Origin: Geodermatophilus siccatus
GTDB taxonomy: Bacteria > Actinomycetota > Actinomycetes > Mycobacteriales > Geodermatophilaceae
Length of the DNA stretch: 64,000 nucleotides
NCBI RefSeq assembly: GCF_900103785.1
Contig: NZ_FNHE01000011.1
Location: forward strand, 147,974-211,973
Direction of reading: 5' to 3'
The notes beneath the pieces were generated by a model that searched no databases, had not been told where the DNA came from, and was given only the letters and a program-made list of their open reading frames with translations. The position numbers and the translations under genes are program-made. Below are positions 8,265 to 16,563 of the stretch, in pieces (position 1 is the stretch's first letter; every line of letters starts with the position of its first letter).

Positions 8265-11078
8265 GTTGCGTTCGATGGCCAGCCGCGCCACCTCGAGCAC
8301 GGCGGCCCGGTCGGGGACCTCGACGGTGGCCGGCCGCGGTGGGGTGCTGCGGGCGGCGGCGTCGGGAGCCCGGTCGGAGGCCGCGTCGAGCAGGTCGGCC
8401 GGCTGCTCGTCGCCGAGCCGGCGGAGGAGGTCGGCGAGGTTGCGCAGCGTCGTCCACTGGTGGGTCCAGTTGCCGGTGCGGGCGAAGTAGTCGACCACCT
8501 CCCGGTACCCGACCAGCGCCTCACGGACCCGGCCGGCGTCGGCCCGTGCGGGGAGCAGCCCCACGGAGGCGATGCCGACGACGAAGGTGGCCCCCGCCGT
8601 CCGGGCCAGGTCGATGGCCCGGACGTAGTGGGGCTCGGCGCGGTCCCGGCGGCCGACGGAGGTCTCGATCTCCCCGGTGACGTAGGCACCGAAGGCCCGC
8701 ATCGAGGGCGAGACCGCCTCGGCGAGCCCGCGGTCGTTGAGGCTCCGCGCCCGGTCGGCGTCCCCCGCGTAGGCCAGCGCGAGGGCGGCGATCCCGAGCA
8801 GCTCGCCGGGCCGGGCCCGGAGCGCGGCCGCGGCGAGGGCGTGCTCGGCGGCCTCGGCGTACGCCCCGCGGGCCAGGGCGACCACCGACAGCGGCAGCAG
8901 GCAGTACCCCGTCCCGATCGCGTCGGTCGCGCGATCCAGCCCCGCGCGGGCGAGCCGGACCGCCGTGGGGAGGTCGCCGCGGTGGTAGGCGGCCTCACCG
9001 GCCGTGCCCAGCACCGCGGCCTCCCGCGGGTGGCCGGTGAGCGCCGGGTCGGCGGCCAGCTCCTCGGCCCAGCTGCGGAGCTCGACGAGGTCGCGGTAGG
9101 TGACGGCGTCGTACAGCCCCAGGACCATCGCGATCGCGTCGTCGAGGGCGCCGCGGCTGCGGGCCGACCGCCAGGCGGCCCGCAGGTTGGCCACCTCCCG
9201 GCGCAGGACGGCGTCGGCCTCGGGCTCGCGGTCGGTGAGGGTGGTGGCGGCGAACCAGGCGGCCAGCTCGACCGCCCAGCGCTGCATGCGGTCGGTCGCG
9301 GCCTCCCGCTCTCCGGCCGCCGCCAGCCGGTCCAGCCCGAACGCCCGCAGCGTGTCGAGCATGCGGTAGCGCGCGCCCCCCTCCGCGATGTCGGCCTCGA
9401 CCATCGAGGCGTCGACCAGGCGGGCCAGGACGCTCCCCGGGTCGCTGCCCAGGTCCAGGTCGGCGGCGAGCCGCTCGGCGGTCCCCAGGTCGACGCCGTC
9501 GACGAACACCGACAGCTGCCGGAACAGGCGCCGCTCGTCCTCGGAGAGGAGCTGGTAGGACCACTCGACGGTCGCGCGCAGCGTCCGGTGCCGGGCGTCC
9601 CCACTGGGGCGCCCCCCACCCAGCAGGTCCAGCGAGCGGGTCAGCCGGCTGCGCAGGTCCGTGAGGGAGAAGGTCGACAGCCGGCCGGCAGCCAGCTCGA
9701 TGGCGAGCGGCATGCCGTCGAGCCGGTGCACGATGTCCGCCACCGTGCGCAGCTCGTCGGGTGTCGGTGGGGGGCCGGGGCGCACCCGGTCGGCCCGGTC
9801 CAGGAAGACCGCCACGGAGGGGACCCGGGCGAGGTCCCGGTCGCCGTCCGGGAGCGGGAGCGGGGCCAGCCGGACGACGCACTCGGCCGCCAGACCGAGC
9901 GGCTCCCGGCTCGTGGCGAGCACGGCGACCCGCGGGCAGGCGGACAGGACGGCGTCGACCGCGTCGCGGACCGCGTCCAGCAGGTGCTCGCAGTTGTCGA
10001 CCACCAGCAGGCCGGGGCGGTCGCCCAGGACGGCGACGCAGGCCGCGAGGACGTCGCCCCGGACGACCTCCAGGCCCAGGGCCGCCGCCAGCGCGTGCGG
10101 GACGGCGGCCGGATCGGTGACGGGTGCGAGCAGCAGCGTCGCGGTCGTCCCGCTGCGTCGCGCGACCTCGACGGCGACGCGGGTCTTCCCGACACCGCCC
10201 GGCCCGACGAGCGTGACCAGCCGCTCGCTCTCCAGGCGCCGGTGCAGCGCAGCGACCTCCGCGTCCCGGCCGATGAGCCGGGTCGCGGGCCGGACGGACA
10301 CCCGGGGTCCGGGTACCGGACCGGCAGCACCTCCGGCGACCTCCCGTTCCAGCTGGTCCAGCTCCGGTGACGGGTCGAGGCCGGTCTCCTCGGCCAGCCG
10401 CTGCCGGTACCCGCGCGCGGTCCGCAGCGCCTCGGGCGCCCGCCCGGTCGCCGCCAGCGCCCGCACCAGCAGCAGCACCGCGGGTTCGCGCAGCGGGTCG
10501 TCGGCCAGGGACGCGGCCGCCAGGCCCAGCACCTCCTCCGCCTTCCCGGCGGCGATCGCGCTGCCGATCAGCGCGTCGGTCACCTCCCGCAGGAGCCGCG
10601 TGCACTCCTCGACCGCGGCGGCGATCGGCAGGACGTCGGTGAGGTCGGACAGGACCGGTCCCCGCCAGAGGGCCCGTGCCTCCCGCAACACGGCGAGCGC
10701 ACCGGCCGGGTCCTGCCGTCCGCGCGAGCGCGCCGCCGCGAGCAGCGCCCGCGCCCGCGCCACGTCGAGGGCGTCGCCCTCGAGCACGAGCCGGTAGCCG
10801 TCCGGCTCGGTCTCCAGCCGGGCCGCCGCGGAGCCGAGGTGCCCGCGCAGCCGGGACACGTGGCTGTGCAGGGCCTGGCGGCCCGACTCCGGCACCTCCG
10901 ACGGCCACAGCGCGTCCACCAGGGTGTCCACCGGCACGGTCCGGCCCTCGGCGAGCGCGAGCAGGGCCAGCACTGCCCGTCGCTTGGGACCGCGCACGTC
11001 GACCACTCGGCCGTCGACGACCAGCCGCAGCGGCCCGAGCACCTCCACCCGGACCCCCGCCGCCTGGTCGCCCGACAT
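8250..11078 (-). CDS. SARP/AfsR-type transcriptional activator with NTPase and TPR domains
   Basis: A 942-residue regulator. Residues ~10-95 are an OmpR-like winged helix (VEVLGPLRLVVDG, then PKRRAVLALLALAEGR). Residues ~100-245 are the bacterial activator (BTAD) domain. An NB-ARC/AAA NTPase follows, with Walker A GPGGVGKT at 292-299 and Walker B LLVVDNCEHLL about 70 residues later. The C-terminal ~450 residues are helical TPR-like repeats. Large SARPs such as AfsR activate secondary-metabolism genes by binding heptamer direct repeats with ~11-bp periodicity. ATG 11078 is preceded by GGAGGTGCGCG. The gene is divergent from the methyltransferase, and matching repeats lie in the shared promoter and before the MFS-PIG-L operon. 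It is the likely hub of this small locus. Confidence 0.9.
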   Translation of the reverse strand: MSGDQAAGVRVEVLGPLRLVVDGRVVDVRGPKRRAVLALLALAEGRTVPVDTLVDALWPSEVPESGRQALHSHVSRLRGHLGSAAARLETEPDGYRLVLEGDALDVARARALLAAARSRGRQDPAGALAVLREARALWRGPVLSDLTDVLPIAAAVEECTRLLREVTDALIGSAIAAGKAEEVLGLAAASLADDPLREPAVLLLVRALAATGRAPEALRTARGYRQRLAEETGLDPSPELDQLEREVAGGAAGPVPGPRVSVRPATRLIGRDAEVAALHRRLESERLVTLVGPGGVGKTRVAVEVARRSGTTATLLLAPVTDPAAVPHALAAALGLEVVRGDVLAACVAVLGDRPGLLVVDNCEHLLDAVRDAVDAVLSACPRVAVLATSREPLGLAAECVVRLAPLPLPDGDRDLARVPSVAVFLDRADRVRPGPPPTPDELRTVADIVHRLDGMPLAIELAAGRLSTFSLTDLRSRLTRSLDLLGGGRPSGDARHRTLRATVEWSYQLLSEDERRLFRQLSVFVDGVDLGTAERLAADLDLGSDPGSVLARLVDASMVEADIAEGGARYRMLDTLRAFGLDRLAAAGEREAATDRMQRWAVELAAWFAATTLTDREPEADAVLRREVANLRAAWRSARSRGALDDAIAMVLGLYDAVTYRDLVELRSWAEELAADPALTGHPREAAVLGTAGEAAYHRGDLPTAVRLARAGLDRATDAIGTGYCLLPLSVVALARGAYAEAAEHALAAAALRARPGELLGIAALALAYAGDADRARSLNDRGLAEAVSPSMRAFGAYVTGEIETSVGRRDRAEPHYVRAIDLARTAGATFVVGIASVGLLPARADAGRVREALVGYREVVDYFARTGNWTHQWTTLRNLADLLRRLGDEQPADLLDAASDRAPDAAARSTPPRPATVEVPDRAAVLEVARLAIERNLTRA

Positions 11079-11137
11079 CGCGCACCTCCGGTGCCCAGCG
11101 TGCCCGCCTCGGCCCCCGGACGGGAGGGTCGGCCGCC

Positions 11138-11176
11138 CTGTCAGCGGGCTGCCAGCGCCTGCGAGAGCCGTGACAG
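11138..11176 (+). promoter_or_regulatory. Candidate SARP binding repeats, regulator/methyltransferase promoter
   Basis: Heptamers CTGTCAG (11138), CTGCCAG (11149), CTGCGAG (11159) and GTGACAG (11170) occur in steps of 11, 10 and 11 bp. The outermost pair also forms a perfect inverted repeat, CCCTGTCA ... TGACAGGG. The same four variants occur before the exporter at 4764-4823. The array lies between the divergent SARP (11078) and methyltransferase (11229) starts. It could drive the methyltransferase and autoregulate the SARP gene. Confidence 0.55.
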
Positions 11177-11228
11177 GGCCCGCGCCCACCGTCTGTCGCG
11201 ACACCGCAGGACAGTGGAGGAGGACGAG

Positions 11229-12275
11229 ATGGACCAGAGCAGGGTGACGGCGTTCCTCGAGCGCTTCGTCACCGACCTGGGCGCGGGTGGATCCGTCGGC
11301 GCGGTGGCGATCGGCCACCGGCTGGGGCTCTACCGCGCCCTGGCGCAGGGCCCGGCGACGCCCGAGCAGCTCGCCGAGCGCAGCGGGTGCCACCCCAGGT
11401 ACCTCACCGAGTGGCTGCGCGGCCAGGCCGCCGGCGGGTGGGTGGGCTACGACGCGGCGACCGGCGCGTTCTCGCTCACCGAGGAGCAGGCGTTCTGCCT
11501 GGCCGACCCGAACGGGCCCAACCTGGCCGCGGCGTCCCTCGTCGTCCTCGGCTACCTGCGTGCGGAACCGAGGATCACCGAGGCCTTCCGCACCGGTGCC
11601 GGCGTCGCCTGGAGCGAGCACCACGAGGACGTCTTCGTGGGGTGCGACGCCTTCTACCGACCCGGCTACGTGGCCCAGCTGGTGCCGGACTGGATCCCCG
11701 AGCTCGACGGGGTCGAGGAGAAGCTGGCCGCCGGGGCGCGGGTCGCCGACGTCGGGTGCGGTCTCGGCTCGACCTCGGTGCTGCTCGCCCAGGCCTACCC
11801 GCGCACGACCGTCGTCGGCTCGGACTCGCACGCCGGGTCGATCGACCTGGCCCGCAAGAAGGCCGCCGACGCCGGGGTCGGCGACCGGGTGAGCTTCGAG
11901 GTGGCCTCCGCGCAGACCTTCTCCGGCAGCGACCACGACCTCGTGACGATGTTCGACTGCCTGCACGACATGGGGGACCCGGTGGGTGCCGCCCGCCGGG
12001 TGCGCGAGGCGCTGGCGCCCGACGGCACGTGGTTGCTCGTCGAACCGTTCGCCGGCGACACGGTGGAGGACACCCTCGACCCCGTGGGGCGGCTGTACTA
12101 CAACGGCTCGACGTTCCTGTGCGTCCCCAACGCGCTCGCCCAGCCGGGCGGCCGCGCACTCGGCGCCCAGGCCGGTGAGGCCGCCATCCGCGAGGTCGCG
12201 GCCGAGGCGGGCTTCACGCGGTTCCGGCGGGCGGCGCAGACGCCGTTCAACCTGGTCTACCAGATCCGTCCGTAG
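11229..12275 (+). CDS. Class I SAM-dependent methyltransferase
   Basis: A 348-residue methyltransferase with an N-terminal winged-helix/dimerisation part of ~95 residues (LYRALAQGPATPEQLAERSG, then YLTEWLRGQAAGGWV) as in Rv2258c-like and O-methyltransferase families. A Rossmann domain follows with the SAM motif VADVGCGLGSTSVLLAQAYP near residue 175 and an acidic second-strand end (VVGSDSH). The motif ALAPDGTWLLVEPFAG marks strand 5. The methyl acceptor is unknown. ATG 11229 follows GTGGAGGAGGACGAG. It faces away from the SARP gene across 150 bp that holds the heptamer repeats. With the exporter and deacetylase it probably acts in the same SARP-controlled pathway. Confidence 0.88.
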   Translation: MDQSRVTAFLERFVTDLGAGGSVGAVAIGHRLGLYRALAQGPATPEQLAERSGCHPRYLTEWLRGQAAGGWVGYDAATGAFSLTEEQAFCLADPNGPNLAAASLVVLGYLRAEPRITEAFRTGAGVAWSEHHEDVFVGCDAFYRPGYVAQLVPDWIPELDGVEEKLAAGARVADVGCGLGSTSVLLAQAYPRTTVVGSDSHAGSIDLARKKAADAGVGDRVSFEVASAQTFSGSDHDLVTMFDCLHDMGDPVGAARRVREALAPDGTWLLVEPFAGDTVEDTLDPVGRLYYNGSTFLCVPNALAQPGGRALGAQAGEAAIREVAAEAGFTRFRRAAQTPFNLVYQIRP

Positions 12276-12311
12276 CCCCCGGCCGGCGCCGCGGTCCCGG
12301 CCGGCGGGGGG
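12276..12311. terminator. Bidirectional terminator between methyltransferase and dhaM
   Basis: The arms CCCCCGGCCGG (12276-12286) and CCGGCCGGCGGGGGG (12297-12311) can pair over 11 bp with one bulged C and a 10-base loop. It fills the 36 bp between two convergent genes and lacks a T-run, the usual actinobacterial form. Confidence 0.6.
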
Positions 12312-12737
12312 TCAGCTCCCGCCGGCCGGCCCACCGAGGTGCGCCTGCTTAGGGGCCAGGCCGCGCAGGGCCTCGGTGGCGACCCGGTCCCGGTCGGCGC
12401 CGGCGGCCGCGGTGACCGCCGCGCCGACGAGGCCCTCGACCAGGGGAGCGGGGGAGAGGACCACCCGCTCGCGGACGTCGTCGTCCAGCAGTTCCAGCGC
12501 GGTCTCGGCGGAGAGGACGGCGCTGCCGAGGTCCATGAGGACGACGACGCCGTCCCCGCTGTCGGCCGCGGTGACGGCGTCGGCGATCGCCGTCGCGTCG
12601 GTGCCGAGGCCGCCGTCGACGTCCCCGGCCGCCACGCCGACGGCGAGCTCGCGGCCGGGCAGCATGCCGCGGGCGAGCTCGACGGCGGCGTCGGCGAGGG
12701 CGCGGCTGTGCGACACGACCACCAGTCCGACCGGCAC
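12312..12737 (-). CDS. dhaM: Dihydroxyacetone kinase phosphoryl donor subunit DhaM
   Basis: A 141-residue EIIA-mannose-like protein. It receives phosphate from HPr of the PTS and passes it to ADP held by DhaL. The active histidine is in VVVSHSRALADAA (His10). GDGVVVLMDLGSAVLSAE in the middle is the family hallmark. It has only the IIA domain, without the fused HPr and EI parts found in E. coli DhaM; this short form is usual in actinobacteria. GTG start at 12737 lies 3 bp after the dhaL stop, so it is the last gene of the dhaKLM operon. Dihydroxyacetone phosphorylation feeds glycolysis from glycerol or dihydroxyacetone. Confidence 0.92.
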   Translation of the reverse strand: MPVGLVVVSHSRALADAAVELARGMLPGRELAVGVAAGDVDGGLGTDATAIADAVTAADSGDGVVVLMDLGSAVLSAETALELLDDDVRERVVLSPAPLVEGLVGAAVTAAAGADRDRVATEALRGLAPKQAHLGGPAGGS

Positions 12738-12740
12738 CGC

Positions 12741-13369
<629 letters not shown>

Positions 13370-13373
<4 letters not shown>

Positions 13374-14371
13374 GCGCCCCAGCGCAGGGACGGGGTGCGC
13401 ACGGGGGCGTCCCACAGCCGCAGCAGCTCGTCGTCGGCCTTGAGCAGGGTGACCGAGCAGCCGGCCATGTCCAGGCTGGTCATGTACGAGCCGACGAGGT
13501 TGCGGGCGACCCCGACCCCGGCCTTCTCCAGGACGGCGACCACCTCGGCGTACATGAGGTACAGCTCGAGGAGCGGGGTGCCGCCCATGCCGTTGACGAA
13601 GGCGATCACCCCGTCGCCGCCGGTCATGTCCAGGTCGGCCAGGACCGGCTCGAGGAGCATCTCGGCGACCTCCCGCGCCGGCGCCAGCGGGACGCGGCGG
13701 CGGCCGGGCTCGCCGTGGATCCCGATGCCGATCTCCATCTCGTCGTCCGGCAGGTCGAAGGTCGGCCGGCCGGCCGCGGGCACGGTGCAGGAGGTGAGCG
13801 CCATGCCCATGCTGCGGCCGTTGGCGTTGACCCGCTTGGCGATGTCGGCGACCTGGGCCAGCGGCCGGCCCTCCTCGGCCGCGGCGCCGGCCAGCTTCTC
13901 GACGAGGACGGTGACGCCGACGCCCCGCCGTCCGGCGGTGTAGAGGCTGTCCTGGACGGCGACGTCGTCGTCGGTGACCACCGCGACGACCTCGGTGTCG
14001 GCCTCGGCGGCCACCAGCTCCGCCGCCATCTCGAAGTTCATGACGTCGCCGGTGTAGTTCTTCACGATGTGCAGCACGCCGGCGCCGCCGTCGACGCCGC
14101 GGGTCGCCGCCACCACCTGGTCGGGGACCGGCGAGGTGAACACCTCCCCGGCGCAGGCCGCGTCGAGCATCCCCATCCCGACGAACCCGGCGTGCATCGG
14201 CTCGTGCCCCGAGCCGCCGCCGGAGACCAGGCCGACCTTGCCCCGCACCGGTGCGTCGGCCCGGAGGACGACGCGGTTCTCGTGGTCGACCCGCAGCTCG
14301 GGGTGCGCCAGGGCCAGGCCGCGCAACGCCTCGGGGACGACGTCCGCGGGGTCGTTGATGAGCTTCTTCAT
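13370..14371 (-). CDS. dhaK: Dihydroxyacetone kinase substrate-binding subunit DhaK
   Basis: A 333-residue subunit that binds dihydroxyacetone covalently as a hemiaminal on a histidine. That residue is His219 in [30 protein letters not shown] near residues 48-65 is the other substrate loop, and [13 protein letters not shown] is conserved. Start ATG 14371 follows CCAGGAGGCTGCG. It is first in dhaK-dhaL-dhaM on the minus strand, all within 2.1 kb with overlaps or 3-bp gaps. No dedicated regulator (DhaS, DhaR or DhaQ) is next to it. Confidence 0.95.
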
Positions 14372-14453
14372 CGCAGCCTCCTGGCCTCGGCGTTCCCGGT
14401 GACGGGGGTCCCGGGGCAGGAGGCTAGGAGGGTGCACCGACGGGCACAAGCGA

Positions 14454-14474
14454 GGCCGGGGTCGTTCCCCGGTC
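14454..14474. terminator. Hairpin terminator after the stress-protein gene
   Basis: CCGGGG (14456-14461) and CCCCGG (14467-14472) pair around TCGTT, extendable by a G-T and a G-C pair. It lies 4 bp past the stop of the minus-strand usp gene and before dhaK. Confidence 0.5.
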
Positions 14475-14478
14475 CGCG

Positions 14479-14946
14479 TCACGGGACGACGACGACCGGC
14501 CAGCGGCTGCTGCGCACCAGGCGGTTGCCCAGCGACCCGAGCAGGCGGTGCCCCACCCGGGCCGAGGCCCCGACCACGACGAGGTCGGCCCGCAGCTGCG
14601 TGGCCAGGCGGCACAGCTGGGCGAACGGCTCGCCGCGCACGGCGACGAACTCGGCGCGGACCCCGGCGTGCGCGGCGTCGTCCTCCACCTGCGTGCGCAG
14701 GTCGGCGGTCCGCTGCGCCATCGTCTCCCGGATCGGCCACGGCTGGTCGGGGGAGAGCAGCGCCATCACCGGCGGGGTCTCGACGTGGACCACGACGAGC
14801 CGGGCGCCCTCGCGACGGGCGACCCCCGCGGCGTACGCGCCGGCCCGCGCCGAGGGCGGCGACCCGTCGAAGCCCACGACCACCACGGACGGGCCGTCGG
14901 TGCCGAGCTCGAACGCCGGCCGCTGCGGCGCGGCCTCCTCAGCCAT
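14479..14946 (-). CDS. Universal stress protein (UspA family)
   Basis: A single-domain 155-residue Usp. The nucleotide-binding signature G-2x-G-9x-G(S/T) is seen near the C-terminus as [20 protein letters not shown], followed by the strand WPVVVVP. The first strand [12 protein letters not shown] carries the adenine-contacting Asp. It is probably an ATP-binding cytosolic protein induced by starvation or redox stress. ATG 14946 lies inside the end of the preceding gene (8-bp overlap), so it is translated with that Pro/Ala-rich membrane protein. Confidence 0.9.
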   Translation of the reverse strand: MAEEAAPQRPAFELGTDGPSVVVVGFDGSPPSARAGAYAAGVARREGARLVVVHVETPPVMALLSPDQPWPIRETMAQRTADLRTQVEDDAAHAGVRAEFVAVRGEPFAQLCRLATQLRADLVVVGASARVGHRLLGSLGNRLVRSSRWPVVVVP

Positions 14947-15703
14947 GGTGCCCGCCGATCCGGCGGGGCCGGTCCTGCGGGCAGGGCGACGACGCGGCGG
15001 ACGGCGACGACGCGGAGGACGGCGACGACGCGGAGGACGGCGTGGCCCGCTCGGGGGACGGCGTCGCCGTGGGGGTCGGCTCGGGGCTGGGCGTCGCGGA
15101 CGGCGCCGGTCCTGCGGCGGACGACGACGGCGGGGCGGGTGCTGCCGCGGCCTGCGCCTCGGGGACCGGGGCGGGCGGCGTCGCGACGGCGGCCGGGGTG
15201 GCGGGCTGCGCAGCCGGGGCGTCCGCGTCCGCGTGCGCGGGAGCGGCTGCGGGCCGCGGCCGCGGCGCGGACGGTGCGGTGGGCACGACCGGTCCGGCGT
15301 CCGCCGGTCGTCGGCTGGTGGCCGGTGCCGTCGCGGCGTCCTCGGGCACGTGGGCCGCCTCGGTGGCGCCGGTCGGCATCGCAGCGGCCGGGCCGGGAGT
15401 GCCGCGCGGTGCCGAGGCGGCCGGCAGGGCCGTGTCGGCGGGGCCGGGTCCGGCCGGTGCGGGCTGCTGGTCGCCCGCGGTGCCGGCCAGGACGGCCCCG
15501 CCAGCGATGACCGCGGCTGCCGCCCCGGCCGCCAGGGCGAGCCGGCCGCGGCGCGTCGCGCGCGGCTCGGGGGACCGCCGCGGCTCGCCGCCCAGGATGC
15601 GGAGGGCGGCCACCGCCGGCGGGCTGAGCCGGGTCCGGCCGGCGCGGAGCTCCGCGAGCACGACGCCGGCGAGGTCCTGACGCAGGTCGTCTGCGTCGGG
15701 CAT
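14939..15703 (-). CDS. Pro/Ala/Ser-rich single-pass membrane protein
   Basis: 254 residues. The first ~55 are cytosolic (MPDADDLRQDLAGVVLAELR, later RRSPEPRATRRGR). One transmembrane helix follows (LALAAGAAAAVIAGGAVLAG, about 55-75). The remaining ~180 residues are low-complexity Pro, Ala, Ser and Thr, likely extended and outside the membrane or in the wall. The tail holds repeats SSASSP encoded by an 18-bp minisatellite. No catalytic domain is visible. The topology (short helical head, TM, disordered tail) resembles an anti-sigma-like or wall-spanning anchor, but there is no zinc motif and I do not assign a function. It overlaps the usp gene by 8 bp. ATG 15703 follows a GAGGCTGTCCG region. 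Confidence 0.65.
   Translation of the reverse strand: MPDADDLRQDLAGVVLAELRAGRTRLSPPAVAALRILGGEPRRSPEPRATRRGRLALAAGAAAAVIAGGAVLAGTAGDQQPAPAGPGPADTALPAASAPRGTPGPAAAMPTGATEAAHVPEDAATAPATSRRPADAGPVVPTAPSAPRPRPAAAPAHADADAPAAQPATPAAVATPPAPVPEAQAAAAPAPPSSSAAGPAPSATPSPEPTPTATPSPERATPSSASSPSSASSPSAASSPCPQDRPRRIGGHHG
14985..15038 (+). repeat. Three tandem 18-bp repeats (minisatellite)
   Basis: The unit GGCGACGACGCGGAGGAC occurs three times end to end (14985, 15003, 15021), the first with one change. On the coding (minus) strand it encodes Ser/Ala/Pro hexads at the C-terminus of the Pro/Ala-rich protein. The unit is a multiple of three, so changes in copy number keep the frame. Confidence 0.85.
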
Positions 15704-15738
15704 CGGACAGCCTCCTCGGGCGCGGTGGGGTCGAGCGG

Positions 15739-16563
15739 TCAGTCGGCCAGCACGGCCTGGACCTCGAGCTCGACGAGCAGGTGCGTGCCGACGAGGGAGA
15801 GACCCAGCTCGACGGCCTGGTTCCAGTTCATCCGGAAGTCCTCGCGGTCGAGCCGGGCGGTGGCCGTGAAGCCCGCCCGGACGCCGCCCCACGGATCGGG
15901 GCGGGTGCCGCCGTAGCGCAGCTCCAGCGGCACGTCGCGGGCGGTGCCGGCGAGGTCCAGCCGGCCGTGCACGGTCCAGCGGCCCGGCCCCGCGGGCTCG
16001 ACCGCGGTGCCGGTGTAGCGGACCTCGGGGAAACGCTCGACGTCGAGGAAGTCCGCCGAGCGCAGGTGGGCGTCGCGCTGGTCGTTGGCGGTGTCGATGC
16101 TGGCCGCGTCGATCACCGCCTCGCACCGCGACCCGTCGAGCGGCTCGGCCACCACGATCTCGCCGGAGAAGTCGCGGAACCGACCGTGCACGGTCGAGAG
16201 GGCCAGGTGCCGGGCGGTGACCTCGATCGTGGAGTGCGCCGGGTCGATGACCCACCGGCCGGCCCGCGGGGTGCCGGAGTCGCCGGGGCGGCTCAGCACG
16301 AGCAGCCCGAGGTCGGTGCCGGCCGGTCCGGTGGCCACGGTGCGTGCGACCGGGACGCACCCGGGGGCGGCCACGATGACCGTCGCCGTCCCCGGAGCGG
16401 GGACCGGGACGGCGAAGCGGCCCGCGGCGTCCGCGGCGGCGCGGCCGAGCTGCCGGCCGGTGCCGTCCACGAGCGTCACCGTGGCCGCCTCCAGCGGCTC
16501 GCCGTCCCGGCCCAGGACGGTCCCGGTGACGGCGTCCCGGACGTCCGGCCGACCGGCGCTCAC
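15739..16563 (-). CDS. Carboxypeptidase-regulatory-like + YceI domain fusion
   Basis: 274 residues in two parts. Residues ~8-95 form a carboxypeptidase-regulatory-like beta-sandwich (VTGTVLGRDGEPLEAATVTL). Residues ~100-274 are a YceI domain (WVIDPAHSTIEVTARHLALS, DFLDVERFPEVRYTGTAVE), a lipocalin-like fold that binds isoprenoids or other lipids. There is no signal peptide, unlike E. coli YceI. The GTG start at 16563 overlaps the stop of the upstream exporter (GTGA). The sandwich domain resembles those fused to the exporter's C-terminus, so the two proteins share a module and are coupled. Export or binding of a lipid-like compound is possible, as inference. Confidence 0.85.
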   Translation of the reverse strand: MSAGRPDVRDAVTGTVLGRDGEPLEAATVTLVDGTGRQLGRAAADAAGRFAVPVPAPGTATVIVAAPGCVPVARTVATGPAGTDLGLLVLSRPGDSGTPRAGRWVIDPAHSTIEVTARHLALSTVHGRFRDFSGEIVVAEPLDGSRCEAVIDAASIDTANDQRDAHLRSADFLDVERFPEVRYTGTAVEPAGPGRWTVHGRLDLAGTARDVPLELRYGGTRPDPWGGVRAGFTATARLDREDFRMNWNQAVELGLSLVGTHLLVELEVQAVLAD

